From: a virus
IMG/VR virus record: IMGVR_UViG_3300029908_000026
Span: 1 to 63,731 of that record
DNA: 63,731 nucleotides
Reading direction: 5' to 3' (one strand)
The position numbers and the translations under genes are program-made. The notes beneath the pieces are model-generated. The model was given only the letters and a program-made list of their open reading frames with translations, was not told the DNA's origin and made no database searches. Shown piece by piece: positions 26,273 to 35,809 of this stretch. Numbering within the stretch: the first letter of the stretch is position 1; each line of letters starts with the position of its first letter.

Positions 26273-27214
26273 ATGTCAGAAAGTATTGTATTTCCAGAAT
26301 GGCTAAACTCAAACTCACAAAGAAACTATCCGATTCAAGAGAATGCTAGTAGGACGGATGTTTCTGGTGCGTTTGTAATACCAAATAGTTTAGTAGTTGC
26401 TTTCCAGATCAACTACCCCAGGAGCTATGTGGGTGGTACGTTCTATATATCCACACTAACTGTCTCTGAGGACAATGTGTCTATCGAGATTTCGTTCCAA
26501 CCTAGCGACACAACTGTATCTCCAATTCAAATTTCAACAGTAACTATTGAGGGGAGTTCTTTTACTCAGGACTCTTACTATTCGTTTGTTGGATCTGGAT
26601 CGAATGTGTCTGTACTGGGGTCTATTGGCGTTGGAGATATTTCTGAGACAATCAGTGAAGGTATTGGAGTTTTTAAATTCCTGCCAGCAAGTACACTATT
26701 TGAGGCAAACACCCAGTTTGTTTCAGTGCCGGCTCTTCAGTCGGTTGAGATCTACAACCCTAGCAACTCCCTGCTATACACAGCTACAGATGTTCTTAAA
26801 CTAAAGGCTGGGCAGAACATTAGGCTTACCTACGAACAGTTAGATTCAGATCCGTATGGTGTAATTCGTATTGATGCTATCAATGGAGAGAACCTGGTAG
26901 AAACTTCTACCTGTAACAACGCTTTAGCATTTGTCCCATCTCCTATTACACAGATAAATGGTGTATCTCCAGACGCCAATGGCAGGATCTTTCTAGAGGG
27001 ATCTGACTGTATCCAGATAACTACAGACCCGGCAACAAACAGTATCCAAATCATAGACACATGTTCTACATCATGTTGTGGATGCACCCAGCTCGAGATA
27101 CTAACTACTGCCCTAGAGCAGCTCAGGGCTCAAGAGACCACTCTTGCAGCATTAATTTCCAGTACCCAAGGTCAGCAGAGTGAAATGCTGGCAAACCTAA
27201 TCTCCAATCTGTGA
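26273..27214 (+). CDS. W-N-R-FP tail protein, tandem paralogue 1
   Basis: This is the first of five consecutive genes whose products share an N-terminal motif of the form W..N..R.(F/Y)P(F/I).E, here FPEWLNSNSQRNYPIQEN. A beta-rich domain of about 220 residues follows, then a conserved 'ITQINGVSPDANGRIFLEGS' hairpin. A cysteine cluster (CSTSCCGC) precedes a C-terminal helix (LEILTTALEQLRAQETTLAA) that could trimerise. The motif and hairpin recur in the next genes, so they arose by tandem duplication. Likely peripheral tail or adhesion proteins; no known domain name can be given. The stop overlaps the next GTG start. Confidence 0.6.
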   Translation: MSESIVFPEWLNSNSQRNYPIQENASRTDVSGAFVIPNSLVVAFQINYPRSYVGGTFYISTLTVSEDNVSIEISFQPSDTTVSPIQISTVTIEGSSFTQDSYYSFVGSGSNVSVLGSIGVGDISETISEGIGVFKFLPASTLFEANTQFVSVPALQSVEIYNPSNSLLYTATDVLKLKAGQNIRLTYEQLDSDPYGVIRIDAINGENLVETSTCNNALAFVPSPITQINGVSPDANGRIFLEGSDCIQITTDPATNSIQIIDTCSTSCCGCTQLEILTTALEQLRAQETTLAALISSTQGQQSEMLANLISNL

Positions 27215-28737
27215 TAGATACCCAAGGATGGCAACAAGAGAATTCAATAAGGGTTTTTCCATTTTCTGAAACTGTTTTAGAAAATCAGTCAAACCCAGCG
27301 ATCCCTTTTGACTTTATTGTAGATCTTAAGTTTACACCAGGCAGGTGGCACAATCACGATGTCTACCTGTCACTAATTCGATACTTTCAAACTGCTGACC
27401 AGTATGAACTTACACTGAGTTATATCTCAGATTCTACAGTAGCAATCGTTGTCACTGTAGATAGGCTATTAAATTCTGTAAGTAGGGTGGGTCATCCGAT
27501 CTCCGTAAAGTCCTCTACTCAATACTCCTGCCTAACCTTTACTCCAGGAGCGAAGTGGGATCCAGATTCAAGTTTGGCTCTATGGATAATGAGCGCTGGA
27601 TCGCTCGTGTCTGGAGCTTACACATTAAGTTTTTTGTCAAGCCAGTCTGCCATTGACGATAGTGTGGTTAATCCTGGACCTCACACAATAAGGAGAATTT
27701 TTATTGAGCCTGTTGCTACCAACTCGCCGACCTCTCAGGTTCCCCCAATCCCTCCTGAGTCTACGTGGGGTAGGGAGGTGACCCAGAAAATAATCGGAGG
27801 AGATAACATAAGTATTACCCAAGACCTTGCCGACCCATCTATGATTATCCTGGATTCTATTCCAGGAGCAGGAGATGGTGGAACCCCTGGTGTCTCTGGA
27901 GAGCTGTTGTGGATAAATGATGTCTCTGGTTCTGGTCCTACTTCCAATGTAACGCTCTCTACTTCTGATTGCTTGCACCACATCGAGCAACCTCCCGTTG
28001 ATGGGGGTGGTGTTGTAGCAAACACTATTCAGATCTTAAGCAGCTGCCTACCATGCTGCTCTTGTGAAGAATATAGAGCCGTCAGTGCTGCTATTTCTAG
28101 GCGGTCTCAAAAGCTAAAAGATCTGTGCACAATTCTATCTAACATGATCCAAGCTAATACAGCCCTATACAACGAGGCTGTAGATACAATCAATAATGCT
28201 AGAGCTCCCATAGTCCAAGTCAGAAACTTGAGGGTATATCCAAACTACTTCAAGGTGAGCCTCCAGAATGTTTGTGTACTGCCTGCATACATCCACTTTT
28301 CTATCAATATTACTGGGAATGATCCCACTGTACTACCATCACAATTCTCTATTGTTGATGGCGATAGTATTTTGTATGTTGGAGTGCCACCCACACTTCC
28401 TCCACTTGTGGGTACTAGCAAGGACTATGCAGGATCATTCTCCAATCAAGTCCCCACAGTGGCTGGTGTTACTGATTACTGCACTCAATCACCAGTTGCT
28501 CCAGGTAGTTTTGTAGATTTGATATTTGTAGACAACACTGAATTATCCCGAGACATTAGAACGATTGGTATTACTGTCGACGCTTATTCAAATGGTATAT
28601 ATGGGGCAAACAAGAATTATGGGTGCAAATTAGATCACTACACTGCTAAGGTGGTTGATGGTCAACCAATCACTCTAAATTCGTGCGGGAAACCAAACAC
28701 AATCCCACAATGGGATATTAAACAGCTAGTGCCATGA
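27211..28737 (+). CDS. W-N-R-FP tail protein, tandem paralogue 2 (GTG start)
   Basis: The start is a GTG overlapping the previous stop (GTGA). The N-terminus has WQQENSIRVFPFSETV, the same motif as its neighbours. Residues about 190-300 contain GGDNISITQDLADPSMIILD and a cysteine cluster (SSCLPCCSCEEY) followed by a helix (AVSAAISRRSQKLKDLCTIL), parallel to paralogue 1. An extra C-terminal beta domain of about 170 residues is unique to this copy. Total 508 residues. It overlaps the next gene by four bases. Confidence 0.6.
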   Translation: MIDTQGWQQENSIRVFPFSETVLENQSNPAIPFDFIVDLKFTPGRWHNHDVYLSLIRYFQTADQYELTLSYISDSTVAIVVTVDRLLNSVSRVGHPISVKSSTQYSCLTFTPGAKWDPDSSLALWIMSAGSLVSGAYTLSFLSSQSAIDDSVVNPGPHTIRRIFIEPVATNSPTSQVPPIPPESTWGREVTQKIIGGDNISITQDLADPSMIILDSIPGAGDGGTPGVSGELLWINDVSGSGPTSNVTLSTSDCLHHIEQPPVDGGGVVANTIQILSSCLPCCSCEEYRAVSAAISRRSQKLKDLCTILSNMIQANTALYNEAVDTINNARAPIVQVRNLRVYPNYFKVSLQNVCVLPAYIHFSINITGNDPTVLPSQFSIVDGDSILYVGVPPTLPPLVGTSKDYAGSFSNQVPTVAGVTDYCTQSPVAPGSFVDLIFVDNTELSRDIRTIGITVDAYSNGIYGANKNYGCKLDHYTAKVVDGQPITLNSCGKPNTIPQWDIKQLVP

Positions 28738-29567
28738 TCGGAACAAAAGAAGATTGGTTCAACTTAAATTCGCTGAGGTCTTTCCCGCTGGAATACGGAG
28801 ACACTCCAGTGTCTGACACTGGGTTTGTGCTTGTTCCATCAATCATTGTGGATTGCATGGTGGTTGCACAATCCAACGACTTCCAACCAGTGCTTTCTTC
28901 GATTCATTTTTCTAAAACTCTAATTACTGCTTCGTTTTACGACAGCTTTTCTGGGCAAGATTCTTTTATAGCTCAGGTACCTATATCCAGTGACTATTCA
29001 GTGGCAAATATTATAAGCGTTGGCAACTTTGATGTTTCTGGGTGGGTTGCCTTTGGGGAGGTTTCTACACTATCTCATTGGTCTGGATCTGGATTGCACA
29101 AGCTGAGTAAAACATCCAACTATCTCTCCTCACACTGCTTTATGGCAGCGGGTCCAGAGGTTGTTTCCTCTGTGTCAGGTGGTGGGGGAAAGTTTACTGG
29201 AAATGTATTGATATCAGCATCAGGGGAGCTACTTACTAGCGTAAGCTCGGAGGTAGTCAATGGGGTTATTGAATACAGTATTGTATTTTATCTATCTTCC
29301 ACTGGAGACATTTCTACTCTCTGCACCCCTGCCTCAAATCTGTGCGACTGCTTGTTGCCTCCAATTGCAAAAATAAATACCGTTTCTCCAGACTCCTCTG
29401 GTAATATAAATATAGTTGTAGACCCATCATTTGGGTTGCAGATAACCAATGTGTCCGATGGCATATTATTGTCTTTGCCACAAACAGCACAGACAGCGTG
29501 TAATAAGACTCAAACATTGCCATTCCCAGATGGAAGACTCCCAAGTGAGTCATACCTTACATCATAA
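28734..29567 (+). CDS. W-N-R-FP tail protein, tandem paralogue 3
   Basis: This 277-residue protein starts MIGTKEDWFNLNSLRSFPLE, matching the family motif, followed by beta-rich sequence. Near residues 205-235 a cysteine pair (NLCDCLLPP) precedes IAKINTVSPDSSGNINIVVD, the same hairpin as in paralogue 1 (INGVSPDANG). The C-terminal helix is absent. It is joined to neighbours by ATGA upstream and TAATG downstream. Confidence 0.6.
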   Translation: MIGTKEDWFNLNSLRSFPLEYGDTPVSDTGFVLVPSIIVDCMVVAQSNDFQPVLSSIHFSKTLITASFYDSFSGQDSFIAQVPISSDYSVANIISVGNFDVSGWVAFGEVSTLSHWSGSGLHKLSKTSNYLSSHCFMAAGPEVVSSVSGGGGKFTGNVLISASGELLTSVSSEVVNGVIEYSIVFYLSSTGDISTLCTPASNLCDCLLPPIAKINTVSPDSSGNINIVVDPSFGLQITNVSDGILLSLPQTAQTACNKTQTLPFPDGRLPSESYLTS

Positions 29568-30277
29568 TGGAAACAGATATTTATACAGAGTGGAGAAATC
29601 AACATGAGAGTCAGGAGTTCCCATTTATTGGTTCTTCTGGGTATTTCCCCAACAATCTTTTTGTTGATATATCTATTGCGTCTTATGGTTCCCAATCCAT
29701 CTGGCTATCATCTTTGTCTCAGAGTGGCAGTGTAATTAATGGGATTTTAAAGTCAGACAGTGGCGAGGTATTTTCATTTAGCCAGACATCGTTTAATTCA
29801 TGTAACGCAGCTGCTCCAATTACATCTTCAAGGGGCAAGCAGGTTGGTACAATTGTCTTTGGAGAATCTGCTCCATCTATGGTTCCTTTTATTACTAGCT
29901 CCTCCTCTTCGATCAAAGATGGCACAATTCTAGTAGATCCACTATGTATTTTTGTCTTTAGCCCCAAACAGGTATCTTCTATACAAATCGGTAGAGATGT
30001 CTACAGTGGAGTTATCAAGCTTGTTGAGGGAGAGGGGGTCACTATTACTGGTACTGGCAGTAATGTTGTAGTAAATAGTATTGGGGGGGACAATAGCTCA
30101 GACTGTTGCTTAAAAACGTTCCAACCGCTAAAGTCTATTAACTCCATTACAACAAAGAATGGAAATCTTTTCATCAGGGCACAGGATGTTGGACAACCAG
30201 CTTCTTCTACTGATGTGCAGCAAATTATAAGAATAAATCCGATTCCAAATGGAATCCAAATATCTCTATCAAATTGA
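29567..30277 (+). CDS. W-N-R-FP tail protein, tandem paralogue 4
   Basis: The 236-residue product begins METDIYTEWRNQHESQEFPF, a diverged version of the shared motif (W..Q....EFPF). It then has beta-rich sequence, GEGVTITGTGSNVVVNSIGG, a cysteine pair (SDCCLKTF) and the hairpin-like INSITTKNGNLFIRAQDVGQ at the position of SPDxxG in the others. It is the shortest copy. The end overlaps the TTG start of the next gene. Confidence 0.58.
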   Translation: METDIYTEWRNQHESQEFPFIGSSGYFPNNLFVDISIASYGSQSIWLSSLSQSGSVINGILKSDSGEVFSFSQTSFNSCNAAAPITSSRGKQVGTIVFGESAPSMVPFITSSSSSIKDGTILVDPLCIFVFSPKQVSSIQIGRDVYSGVIKLVEGEGVTITGTGSNVVVNSIGGDNSSDCCLKTFQPLKSINSITTKNGNLFIRAQDVGQPASSTDVQQIIRINPIPNGIQISLSN

Positions 30278-31098
30278 CAGGACTATTCCCTACATTCTTA
30301 GATGAAAATGCCAACAGGGCATTTCCTTTTGTAGAGAACACTATCTCAAGTAGTGTTCCAGATTCCTGTTTTCTAGATTTTAGGGGGTGGAGTAGACTCG
30401 GAATAAATACGCTACCAAATTTCTACATGATCTATGACCAGACATCTGGGCACCCAGTTCCCACTGGATACGAATCATTTGTACAGACTGGTATGGTTCA
30501 TTTGTTTTTTGAGCTCATCTCTGGCAATACTCTTATATCAAGGACTGTTTGCTTTTATGTCCCAGCCGCAAATAGTACCTGGCCATATCTATCCAAGAGT
30601 ACGCTACTTGCCAGTTCTGGAGCTAAGTCACTTGAGGTAAAAATAGTTGTTGATTCTCCAATTTTGTCAGTGCTCATCCCTGAAAATAATGGATCCGCTA
30701 CGGTAGGACCTATGTTTGTGGAGCCGGCCCAATTGATGAATGTGGGTGGTATTGTTATTGATAGCCTTAGTGTCATTCACTCCCAGGTCGGAAACCCAGA
30801 AAGATTTATAACCGGAGATGTAGTGTTCCTTCCTGGCATAAACAATGAAGTTACTCAGTCCGGTAGCGGAGTTGTTCTTACTACTCAACAGGGGTATGGT
30901 CTTGGACAACAAGTCTACTATGGTACAGACAATGGGGTATGTGACGGAAATGTTTCCCTTATTAATGGAGCCTCACCAGACAACAACGATGTATTTAGTA
31001 TTGTAGCTGGACCTGGAGTTATTATAAAAGATAGCCCATCTACAAATAGCATAATGATTTCACTAGACCCCGCCAACAATTCTGCGCAATGCCCTTAA
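30274..31098 (+). CDS. W-N-R-FP tail protein, tandem paralogue 5 (TTG start)
   Basis: Translation probably begins at TTG 30274 within TTGA, overlapping the previous stop, giving [20 protein letters not shown] near the N-terminus, in which the Trp of the motif is replaced by Phe. The C-terminal part has [20 protein letters not shown] and [20 protein letters not shown], again the hairpin with SPDxN. 274 residues. The collagen-like genes follow, so this block forms a continuous adhesion module. Confidence 0.58.
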   Translation: MTGLFPTFLDENANRAFPFVENTISSSVPDSCFLDFRGWSRLGINTLPNFYMIYDQTSGHPVPTGYESFVQTGMVHLFFELISGNTLISRTVCFYVPAANSTWPYLSKSTLLASSGAKSLEVKIVVDSPILSVLIPENNGSATVGPMFVEPAQLMNVGGIVIDSLSVIHSQVGNPERFITGDVVFLPGINNEVTQSGSGVVLTTQQGYGLGQQVYYGTDNGVCDGNVSLINGASPDNNDVFSIVAGPGVIIKDSPSTNSIMISLDPANNSAQCP

Positions 31099-31102
31099 TA
31101 AT

Positions 31103-31534
31103 ATGGAACAGGATTGCGATTTTATTCCACCAACGGTTCTTGGGTGCACTGGTCCATCTACTAGCGTAGAACCACTGTGCCCAAAGATTAATACAGCTCC
31201 ACCACCACTTTCTGTATCACTGGAAGGAGTACAAGGATGCACTGGCCCTACTGGGCCTGCAGGTACTATTGCTGTAAGTACTGGGCCGGCAGGACCTCCT
31301 GGACCAGCGGGTGGTATCGGTCCACAGGGTCCGGCGGGGCCAGTTGGACCTCAAGGTGGCGATGGAGTTGTTGTTGGAGCTACTGGGGCGATGGGGTCGG
31401 TTGGACCAGTTGGAGCTACTGGGGCGAGGGGGGCAACAGGATTTGGTCCTGGCGTGGGGCCACAAGGTTCTGATGGAGGTGGAGGGATTTCCACTGGCTG
31501 TTCTCCGTGTTCTATTTGCCTATTCATGCAATGA
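31103..31534 (+). CDS. Collagen-like repeat protein, copy 1
   Basis: The 143-residue protein starts [20 protein letters not shown] and [18 protein letters not shown], a cysteine-containing head shared by all three copies. Gly-X-Y collagen-like repeats follow ([33 protein letters not shown]) at about residues 48-125. It ends with [11 protein letters not shown]. Such proteins form rigid triple-helical rods and often decorate phage fibres or tails. The stop overlaps the ATG of copy 2. Cysteine clusters at both ends may lock trimers or bind metal. Confidence 0.8.
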   Translation: MEQDCDFIPPTVLGCTGPSTSVEPLCPKINTAPPPLSVSLEGVQGCTGPTGPAGTIAVSTGPAGPPGPAGGIGPQGPAGPVGPQGGDGVVVGATGAMGSVGPVGATGARGATGFGPGVGPQGSDGGGGISTGCSPCSICLFMQ

Positions 31535-31944
31535 CCCAAGACTGTTTATTTAATGACCCCATAATTTTAGATTGCCCAACAATTTCTGTTGGTGTGGATC
31601 CACTGTGTCCAAAGATACAACCAATTCCACCAACTTCTGTATCTAATCAAGGTATAGATGGACCAGTAGGTTGTACAGGTCCAGCAGGGTTAATCTCTCC
31701 CCTATCTGTAGGATTACCAGGCCCCCTTGGTCCAGCTGGTCCAGTTGGCCCTGTCGGCCCAGCCGGTCCTGCAGGCCCCGCTGGCCCTGTTGGTCCTACT
31801 GGTCCCGTGGGTCCCGTAGGCCCTGTTGGTCCCACTGGAGTTGTGGGAGGAGTTGGGCCAACGCCATCAGCTGGTGCAGCTGGATCTCCTGGTGGAACTG
31901 GTGGATCTATGTGCAGTAGTTGTGTAAAATGTACCTGGGCTTAA
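31531..31944 (+). CDS. Collagen-like repeat protein, copy 2
   Basis: The ATG at 31531 (ATGA overlap with copy 1) is chosen because it begins [20 protein letters not shown], aligned with the other copies. The middle is almost pure GPx repeats dominated by GPV and GPA ([20 protein letters not shown]), then [20 protein letters not shown] and a [10 protein letters not shown] end. The repeats are so regular that all reading frames and the antisense strand stay open; only this frame is real. 137 residues. Confidence 0.8.
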   Translation: MTQDCLFNDPIILDCPTISVGVDPLCPKIQPIPPTSVSNQGIDGPVGCTGPAGLISPLSVGLPGPLGPAGPVGPVGPAGPAGPAGPVGPTGPVGPVGPVGPTGVVGGVGPTPSAGAAGSPGGTGGSMCSSCVKCTWA

Positions 31945-31945
31945 T

Positions 31946-32377
31946 ATGGAATCTGACTGCTTATTTAATGCACCGGTAATTCAGGGGTGCGAAGTCCCAT
32001 CTGGACCCATAGATTCACTATGCCCTAAAATACCTAAAACTGTAGTTTCTGTAGCACTAGATGGTGCGCCAGGCCCTATTGGCTGTACAGGCCCTACGGG
32101 GCCGTATAGTGAGGCAGTTGCTGGTCCTGTTGGTCCTGTTGGTCCTGTTGGTCCTGCTGGACCTGCTGGACCTGCTGGACCACAGGGTGGTGCCGGTCCT
32201 CCTGGGAATCCTACTCCCGCTGGTAGTATTGGACCTACTGGACCACAAGGGGCTACTGGTCCTATAGGTCCCACTGGGATACCAGACTTTAGTACTCCCG
32301 TAGCTACTGGCCCCGTTGGTCAGGTTGGATGTGCTGGCGGGACAGATGGTGTTTGCTATCAGGCTATTTTTCAGTAA
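31946..32377 (+). CDS. Collagen-like repeat protein, copy 3
   Basis: The 143-residue protein starts [20 protein letters not shown] and has the same DSLCPKI head as copies 1 and 2. [20 protein letters not shown] repeats follow, then [10 protein letters not shown] and a short cysteine-containing end ([16 protein letters not shown]). The three copies probably form hetero- or homotrimeric rods in the fibre complex. Confidence 0.8.
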   Translation: MESDCLFNAPVIQGCEVPSGPIDSLCPKIPKTVVSVALDGAPGPIGCTGPTGPYSEAVAGPVGPVGPVGPAGPAGPAGPQGGAGPPGNPTPAGSIGPTGPQGATGPIGPTGIPDFSTPVATGPVGQVGCAGGTDGVCYQAIFQ

Positions 32378-32387
32378 AATAAGCTTA

Positions 32388-33113
32388 ATGAATACGGTTT
32401 TGCTACTAAAGAGAGAGACAAGCTCTAGTTATAAGAGCTCTAGTACCCCAATCTCTGGATTCGTTGGTTATGGTATGAAAGTATATGTAGATACTGCATA
32501 CAATATAGTTCCAGAAATATTCGTAATGCAAAGGGATGTAAACAGCTCATACACTGATGGAGTATGCGACACGCTGTATTCAGTTGCTTCTGTAGACGAG
32601 CTAGAGTCTATCCCCCCAAATGCTCCAGACCCTGATGGATCAAACTTCTTCCGTGTATCCTCACTAGAGATGGTTTTTAAGTCTCCACAAGATTTAGACA
32701 ATGCATGGAGTGTGATATCTCAGGACGTTCTGTCACTAGCTACAGCAAACGACCTTTTGATCAACACATCCCCAGATGTTGTTGCTATGTATCCAGCTGA
32801 TGCCTTCCCAAGATACTACGGGAATACCACCGCTACTCCATCTGGATCTGACCTTACAGCACTACAATCAGACACATCATTCTCTACATCACTCACTGTA
32901 TCGGAAACCTCTAGTGGGTCTAACTACTACTCATTCTGTTATCCAGCCACAATAGGTACGTCATCCTTGTCTGTGAATGGCACTTCTACAGCCACTAATT
33001 TTTCCACTGTAACTCTTACCAACAAGTACGGGGCCCCAGTACTGTACAATGTATACACAACAACTGCCGCACTAGCATCTGGAAGTAATTCTATTGTATT
33101 CGTTGGTGCCTAA
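32388..33113 (+). CDS. Tail-fibre-region protein, 241 residues, unknown
   Basis: The ATG at 32388, ten bases after the collagen-like stop, is preferred to an upstream in-frame ATG inside copy 3. The protein begins MNTVLLLKRETSSSYKSSST and contains AYNIVPEIFVMQRDVNSSYT and ESIPPNAPDPDGSNFFRVSS. It ends in Ser/Thr-rich beta sequence with SLSVNGTSTATNFSTVTLTN. The composition fits a virion surface protein. No domain is recognised. Confidence 0.55.
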   Translation: MNTVLLLKRETSSSYKSSSTPISGFVGYGMKVYVDTAYNIVPEIFVMQRDVNSSYTDGVCDTLYSVASVDELESIPPNAPDPDGSNFFRVSSLEMVFKSPQDLDNAWSVISQDVLSLATANDLLINTSPDVVAMYPADAFPRYYGNTTATPSGSDLTALQSDTSFSTSLTVSETSSGSNYYSFCYPATIGTSSLSVNGTSTATNFSTVTLTNKYGAPVLYNVYTTTAALASGSNSIVFVGA

Positions 33114-33117
33114 CATC

Positions 33118-33423
33118 ATGATAATCACTAAGAAGAAGGCTCTAAATATTGTATCTACTGCTGCCGTAATAAAAGACATTCCAGCCTTACACCCTATATT
33201 TGAAGCAGCTAAAGCTAAGATAACCGAGGCTGGTAGAAAAGAGCGGTGTACCACTTGCCAAGCAAACAATATTCTTTCTGATATATCTGACAAAGCCCTA
33301 TCTGCTATAATAAATCTCTCTGAAGATGATCTGCAGAAACTAAAGAAAACCCTTTCCATAAACGAACCAATTTATGCATACACATCTACCCAAACCGGAG
33401 TTAATCTAAAAAAACTAGGATGA
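33118..33423 (+). CDS. Small helical protein, 101 residues, unknown
   Basis: The ATG at 33118 follows the previous stop closely. The protein is lysine-rich and helical (MIITKKKALNIVSTAAVIKD, HPIFEAAKAKITEAGRKERC), has one CxxC (CTTCQ) and ends with EDDLQKLKKTLSINEPIYAY. It overlaps the signal-peptide fibre gene by ATGA, so it may be a dedicated chaperone or assembly partner of that fibre. That role is inferred from coupling only. Confidence 0.5.
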   Translation: MIITKKKALNIVSTAAVIKDIPALHPIFEAAKAKITEAGRKERCTTCQANNILSDISDKALSAIINLSEDDLQKLKKTLSINEPIYAYTSTQTGVNLKKLG

Positions 33424-34976
33424 AAAAAATACTAACTACACTACTGTTCTTGGCCTTGTGCGCTACTGGATTCTCTCAGTCTAGTGCCCTTAATGTATCA
33501 TCTACCTTAGCTGGAAATGCTGGGTACCAACCACTAATTGCAAGAGGTGTTACCAATGGATATGCACCGCTAGATAGCAACGCACTGGTTCCGGGCACAA
33601 ACCTATTCCCTGGTTTTGTGAGTGCAACTAATGGATCTTTTTGGGTAAAATCTGGATCTGGCCTAGCTGTTGTCCAGGGACTTACATTTACATCTAATAC
33701 AATCTCTATGTCTCACGTAAATGTTGGATTAATTGAGAATGATGCACTAACCCTATATGGTATCAGTTTAGATTCTGGATTTAATCAGCCGATAGTTATT
33801 AGAGGTGGTCAGAGCACTATTTATTTTGCGACAGCACAAACAGTCGGTGCGGCAAACACTGGATATACTGGGTTCAGTTGGTCAATTAGTGGACCTGGAA
33901 ACTTTTATTTGGGGTCTGGAACTATAACCGGAAACCTATCTCTCCCTTCTGCTAGTGCTTCAAACGGGCTTTCTATAAACTTCAGTAATAGTGTGTTCTC
34001 ATCTACAAATGACTTTGTTTTTACAAATGCAAATGTGATTGTGTCAAACCTAGGGACTAATGGGTTTTTTAACACAAACTCAGCTGTAGTTTCCACCTAT
34101 AGGAGTTATGCACTAAACTCAACGAGTGCCGACAATCTGTATGCGAGGGTGTATACAAACAATACGTGGCCACTTCTTCAGACATTCTCTGGAGGCATTG
34201 CATTGCCCTCGGCTCTGACTTTATCTAACGGTGGTACCGGTGGAACCAACCAAGTAACGGCTCAGTCATCCCTAGGACTATCTATTGGAACAAATGTAGA
34301 AGCATATAGCTCGTCTTTAAATCAGATCGGCACTCTTGGTGTACCTACATCAAACTCTGTGCTTGTAGGCGGATCTACGAACTGGGTGCTACAAACCGCA
34401 TCTCAATTTGTTGGCTCTCTTGGGTTGTCTATTGGTACAAACGTTCAGGCATTCAGCTCCAACCTAACAAGTGTTTCTGCTGTGGTCCCAACAAACAACT
34501 ATGTACTCATTGGAGGTGTTTCTACAAATTGGACTAATGCATCACCAGCGTCTTTGGTTACGACCCTGGGGTTGAGTATCGGAACAAATGTTCAAGCCTT
34601 TAATGCAAATCTTCAATCGATCTCTTCGATAGGGACCCCATCAGCAAATCAGTTCCTGGCTAGTATATCAAGCAGCTGGACGGCTGTCTCTGGAAGTACT
34701 GCTAGGGCTGCAATGGGAGTTTCGATTGGTACTAATGTACAAGCCTATAGTTCTAATTTGCAAGCTATAGCTAGTGGAACGCCAGTGCCACTTTCCCTTG
34801 GTGGAACTGGAGGAACAAATGCATCTAACTCTTTGGTGAACCTTGGTATTGGTAATGGGATAACAACCAATATTACTTTGATCTCTATTAGTACAACCAA
34901 CACCGCAGCGTTTGTCACCAATACCATCGGGATCTCTAACGGCATAATCACCAACTGGACTCAAGTAGGACTGTAA
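33420..34976 (+). CDS. Repeat-containing tail fibre with N-terminal signal peptide
   Basis: The 518-residue protein opens MKKILTTLLFLALCATGFSQ, a textbook Sec signal peptide (basic n-region, hydrophobic core, small residues before the predicted cut). The body is Asn/Ser/Thr-rich beta sequence. Residues about 275-470 contain at least four repeats built on LGLSIGTNVQAFSSNLTSVS, a pattern common in tail fibres. It ends with GIGNGITTNITLISISTTNT. The start is fixed by ATGA overlap with the upstream gene, so the signal peptide is not an artefact of start choice. Confidence 0.75.
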   Translation: MKKILTTLLFLALCATGFSQSSALNVSSTLAGNAGYQPLIARGVTNGYAPLDSNALVPGTNLFPGFVSATNGSFWVKSGSGLAVVQGLTFTSNTISMSHVNVGLIENDALTLYGISLDSGFNQPIVIRGGQSTIYFATAQTVGAANTGYTGFSWSISGPGNFYLGSGTITGNLSLPSASASNGLSINFSNSVFSSTNDFVFTNANVIVSNLGTNGFFNTNSAVVSTYRSYALNSTSADNLYARVYTNNTWPLLQTFSGGIALPSALTLSNGGTGGTNQVTAQSSLGLSIGTNVEAYSSSLNQIGTLGVPTSNSVLVGGSTNWVLQTASQFVGSLGLSIGTNVQAFSSNLTSVSAVVPTNNYVLIGGVSTNWTNASPASLVTTLGLSIGTNVQAFNANLQSISSIGTPSANQFLASISSSWTAVSGSTARAAMGVSIGTNVQAYSSNLQAIASGTPVPLSLGGTGGTNASNSLVNLGIGNGITTNITLISISTTNTAAFVTNTIGISNGIITNWTQVGL

Positions 34977-34977
34977 T

Positions 34978-35751
34978 ATGGAAATCTTTGAAGGCAACCT
35001 AGCTAATCCAAGCTCAATCATAATCCCAGGAGTACAAGCTCCAATAGGGGGCTCAGATCCCTTGTCCTACGGAATTGGTGAGTCGTTCCAGGTTTATGTA
35101 CAATTCAAGCCTGGTACAAAACGACTATTGTTCACCATTAGTACAAGGTCATTCGGATCTAATTCGGTTGTGTTCCAGCAGATTGTATTTCCACAGAATG
35201 GTCAGGGTGGGATAGCAGAGTTCTCTGTTGGCGCTGATACGACATCAAGACTTTCTCCTGGTGTGTATTACTGGGACGTATTCCAACTTAGAGATGATGG
35301 AAGTAAGGATGTGTGGTCTGCCTACAACACCGGTACGGTGAATATTGTCGAGTACCCATCCTCCTCTACTATCCAACTTCAGACTACTCCTACGACAAAC
35401 ACCATTGATGCATACCCATCTCAGACTAACACCCTGAATATGTACATCATCAATGGGTCTACATTCAGCAAGATAATCACCTGGAATTCTGCAGGCGAGC
35501 CAGTCAATCTTACTGGGTATACTGCAGAGATGCTGATCAAGAATAGCTTAAGTAGCGACTCAGCGATCTTCACCCTTTCTACCAGCAATGAAAGAATTGC
35601 TCTTGGTGGCGAGGCCGGCACGATTGCTCTAAATATTTCTTCTGAAGATACATCCACTATTACAGTGGGAACATATGTATATACCTTAACGCTGACAAGT
35701 GGTAGCACGGTTAAGAGACTTCTAGAGGGTACGATGTCTGTTACAAATTAG
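34978..35751 (+). CDS. Two-domain Ig-like baseplate/fibre protein (BppU-N-like)
   Basis: The 257-residue protein has two beta modules. The first (residues about 30-125) contains VYVQFKPGTKRLLFTISTRS and SRLSPGVYYWDVFQLRDDGS. The second (about 150-255) contains NLTGYTAEMLIKNSLSSDSA, ERIALGGEAGTIALNISSED and STITVGTYVYTLTLTSGSTV, the pattern of the N-terminal domain of BppU-type baseplate proteins found near receptor-binding proteins. It is the last gene of the long structural operon; a run of eight G and the RNA island follow. Confidence 0.65.
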   Translation: MEIFEGNLANPSSIIIPGVQAPIGGSDPLSYGIGESFQVYVQFKPGTKRLLFTISTRSFGSNSVVFQQIVFPQNGQGGIAEFSVGADTTSRLSPGVYYWDVFQLRDDGSKDVWSAYNTGTVNIVEYPSSSTIQLQTTPTTNTIDAYPSQTNTLNMYIINGSTFSKIITWNSAGEPVNLTGYTAEMLIKNSLSSDSAIFTLSTSNERIALGGEAGTIALNISSEDTSTITVGTYVYTLTLTSGSTVKRLLEGTMSVTN

Positions 35752-35809
35752 TAGAGGGGGGGGTATAAAAGTACTCCTGTTTTGCCATAATATATTGGAG
35801 TTAGTAATT

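Noticed and set aside
31700-31850. Regular short repeats suggesting a CRISPR array or tandem DNA repeat
   Set aside because: The period is nine bases or multiples, inside collagen-like coding sequence, with no spacers. No CRISPR array was seen anywhere in the window.
31217-32274. Many long frames on both strands in the collagen-like region
   Set aside because: GPx codon periodicity leaves all frames open; only the frames with cysteine heads and proper gene joints are real.
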